Shown piece by piece: positions 13,054 through 14,893 of a stretch of 14,893 nt of DNA. The DNA is from Rhodoferax sp. GTDB taxonomy: Bacteria; Pseudomonadota; Gammaproteobacteria; Burkholderiales; Burkholderiaceae_C. How positions within the stretch are numbered: position 1 is the stretch's first letter; each line of letters opens with the position of its first letter. Under the pieces are notes generated by a model that did no database searches, was not told where the DNA came from, and saw nothing but the letters and a program-made list of their open reading frames with translations. The position numbers and the translations under genes are program-made. The stretch spans positions 1-14,893 of the forward strand of contig JAQSDS010000416.1 of the NCBI GenBank assembly GCA_029946045.1, read 5' to 3'.

Positions 13054-14628
13054 ATGAACGCGACGACTCGCACTGCTGTGCTCACCCCCGCTGACTACCT
13101 CAAAAAGATCTTGACCGCCCGCGTCTATGACGTCGCTGTGGAAACCAGTCTGGAAATTGCGCAAGACCTGAGTGCGCGCCTCAACAACACCGTGCTGCTC
13201 AAGCGCGAAGACCAGCAACCGGTGCACAGCTTCAAGCTGCGCGGTGCCTACAACAAGATGGCGCACCTGAGCCCGGCCCACCTGAAAAAGGGCGTGATTT
13301 GCGCCTCGGCCGGCAACCATGCCCAGGGCGTTGCCCTGAGCGCCCAGCGGCTCGGCTGCCGCGCCGTCATCGTCATGCCCACCACCACGCCGCAGGTCAA
13401 GGTCGACGCGGTGCGCGGCTTCGGTGGCGAGGTGGTGCTGTTTGGCGACAGCTATTCAGACGCCCATGGGCACGCGGTGGAGCTGGAGAAAAAAGAAGGT
13501 CTGACCTTCGTCCACCCGTTCGACGACCCCGATGTGATCGCCGGCCAGGGCACCATTGCCATGGAGCTGCTGCGCCAGCACCAGGGGCGTCTGGACGCCG
13601 TGTTTGTGGCCATTGGCGGTGGTGGCCTGATTTCGGGGGTGGCCAATTACATCAAGGCGTTGCGCCCCGAGATCAAGGTCATTGGCGTGCAAATGAACGA
13701 CTCCGACGCCATGACCCAGTCTGTCGCCGCCAAAAAGCGCGTCACCCTGGCCGATGTGGGTTTGTTCTCGGACGGCACGGCGGTGAAGCTGGTGGGCGAA
13801 GAAACTTTTCGTGTGGCCAGTGAACTGGTGGACGACTACATGCTGGTCGATACCGACGCGGTGTGTGCGGCCATCAAGGACGTGTTTGTCGACACCCGCA
13901 GCATTGTGGAGCCCGCCGGCGCGCTGGCGGTGGCCGCCATCAAGCAGTATGTGGCCACGCACAAAAAAAAGGGCGAAACCTACGCCGCCATTCTGTGCGG
14001 TGCCAACATGAACTTTGACCGCCTGCGTTTTGTTGCCGAGCGCGCCGAAGTGGGCGAAGAGCGCGAGGCCTTGTTTGCCGTCACCATTCCCGAAGAGCGC
14101 GGCAGCTTCAGGCGTTTTTGCGAGCTGATTGGCGACCTGCCCAGTTTTGGTGGTCCCAAGACCCTGCGCAATGTGACCGAATTCAACTACCGTATCAGCG
14201 ACGCTAAAAAGGCCCATGTCTTTGTCGGCCTGACCACGGCCGCCAGGGGCGAGTCCGGCAAGATTGCCGCGCACCTCACCAAGCACCGTTTTGAGGCGCT
14301 GGATTTGACCCACGACGAACTGGCCAAGGAGCACGTCCGGCACATGGTGGGAGGGCACTCGGCGCTGGCCGACGACGAGCGCCTGCTGCGCTTTGTGTTC
14401 CCCGAGCGGCCGGGTGCCTTGCTCAAGTTTTTGAGCCTGTTGCGCCCCAACTGGAACATCAGCCTGTTCCATTACCGCAACCAGGGCGCTGACTACGGCC
14501 GTATTCTGGTCGGCATCCAGGTGCCGGCCAGCGATTCAGAAGCCTTTAACGAGTTTCTGGCGACCTTGGGCTACCCCTATGTTGAGGAAACAGCGAATCC
14601 GGTGTTCCGGATGTTTTTGCAGTCATGA
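13054..14628 (+). CDS. ilvA: Threonine ammonia-lyase, biosynthetic
   Basis: A 524-residue PLP enzyme that converts threonine to 2-oxobutanoate, the first step of isoleucine synthesis. The PLP lysine is K61 in HSFKLRGAYNKM, and the phosphate-binding glycine loop is IGGGGLISG near residue 190. The C-terminal ~190 residues form the two ACT-like regulatory domains of the long, isoleucine-inhibited form (FRRFCELIGDLPSFGG and VFPERPGALLKFLSLL). ATG 13054 gives the expected N-terminus, but no good ribosome binding site is seen; the frame runs open upstream through the toxin gene. The start lies 49 bp after the toxin stop. Confidence 0.95.
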   Translation: MNATTRTAVLTPADYLKKILTARVYDVAVETSLEIAQDLSARLNNTVLLKREDQQPVHSFKLRGAYNKMAHLSPAHLKKGVICASAGNHAQGVALSAQRLGCRAVIVMPTTTPQVKVDAVRGFGGEVVLFGDSYSDAHGHAVELEKKEGLTFVHPFDDPDVIAGQGTIAMELLRQHQGRLDAVFVAIGGGGLISGVANYIKALRPEIKVIGVQMNDSDAMTQSVAAKKRVTLADVGLFSDGTAVKLVGEETFRVASELVDDYMLVDTDAVCAAIKDVFVDTRSIVEPAGALAVAAIKQYVATHKKKGETYAAILCGANMNFDRLRFVAERAEVGEEREALFAVTIPEERGSFRRFCELIGDLPSFGGPKTLRNVTEFNYRISDAKKAHVFVGLTTAARGESGKIAAHLTKHRFEALDLTHDELAKEHVRHMVGGHSALADDERLLRFVFPERPGALLKFLSLLRPNWNISLFHYRNQGADYGRILVGIQVPASDSEAFNEFLATLGYPYVEETANPVFRMFLQS

Positions 14629-14893
14629 GCGCCTCCCTCGACGGCAAGCTGGTGGTGGCCATTTCCAGCCGTGCCCTGTTTGACTTCGAGGAAGAAAACG
14701 AAGTTTTTGAGCAGGGCGATGACCGCGCCTACATGGCGCTGCAATCGCAGCGTCTGGACATTCCCGCCAAGCCAGGCGTGGCGTTTTCTCTGGTGCAGAA
14801 GCTGCTGGCGTTCAATCAGCCTTCGCCAGCCCATAACATCCACCCGGTGGAGGTGGTGGTGCTGTCGCGCAATGACCCGGTGTCGGGCATGCG
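14625..14893 (+). CDS. Cytosolic 5'-nucleotidase-like protein, 5' part only
   Basis: ATG 14625 overlaps the ilvA stop by 4 bp (ATGA), and the frame stays open to the window end, giving 89 codons. The N-terminus LVVAISSRALFDFEEENEVFE, with PGVAFSLVQKLLAFNQ and PVEVVVLSRNDPVSGMR, fits the 5'-nucleotidase family related to eukaryotic cytosolic 5'-nucleotidase I (NT5C1). It would dephosphorylate nucleoside monophosphates. The catalytic core beyond residue 89 is not in the window, so activity cannot be judged. Confidence 0.82.
   Translation, partial: MSASLDGKLVVAISSRALFDFEEENEVFEQGDDRAYMALQSQRLDIPAKPGVAFSLVQKLLAFNQPSPAHNIHPVEVVVLSRNDPVSGM

Overview
The window looks like chromosomal DNA of a high-GC betaproteobacterium, probably Burkholderiales and close to Comamonadaceae (Rhodoferax/Polaromonas-like). 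I infer this from the protein styles (Ralstonia-type HoxF with a fused NuoE-like domain, OsmC, Coq7, IlvA) and codon use; it is not proven by a marker gene.

Layout. (1) 1-205, minus: 5' part of a hemerythrin-like protein. (2) 206-431: a divergent promoter region with two near-perfect FNR/ANR-type boxes, one suitably placed for each direction. (3) 432-5614, plus: a tight operon of a GltD-like flavoprotein with a C-terminal bi-cluster ferredoxin domain, a fused gamma/alpha 2-oxoacid oxidoreductase subunit (KorA-like), a TPP-binding beta subunit (KorB-like) and a two-CBS-domain protein. Together these look like a complete NAD(P)-coupled 2-oxoacid oxidoreductase of the kind described in Azoarcus/Thauera as 2-oxoglutarate:NADP+ oxidoreductase. 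(4) 11073-5627, minus: the soluble NAD-reducing [NiFe] hydrogenase operon hoxF-hoxU-hoxY-hoxH-hoxW, convergent with the Kor operon. F/U and U/Y overlap by 4 bp, but hoxY/hoxH and hoxH/hoxW are pushed apart by REP-type palindromic repeats, including a tandemly expanded 16-bp array. (5) 11074-11243: a divergent region between hoxF and coq7 that holds two copies of a 46-bp palindromic repeat. (6) coq7 (plus), an osmC-family gene (minus), a Phd/YefM-RelE-type toxin-antitoxin pair with a palindromic operator (plus), ilvA (plus), and the start of a 5'-nucleotidase gene overlapping ilvA (plus, cut by the window end).

How the parts work together. The Hox enzyme links H2 to NAD(H). The Kor enzyme links 2-oxoacid/acyl-CoA interconversion to low-potential iron-sulfur clusters and, through the flavoprotein, probably to NAD(P)(H). 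FNR-like boxes before the Kor operon, a divergent diiron-protein gene and the hydrogenase suggest a redox island used when oxygen is low. The individual enzyme families are known. The less ordinary signals are the paired FNR sites, the NAD(P)-linked Kor operon with its CBS partner, and the REP-derived arrays inside the hox transcription unit.
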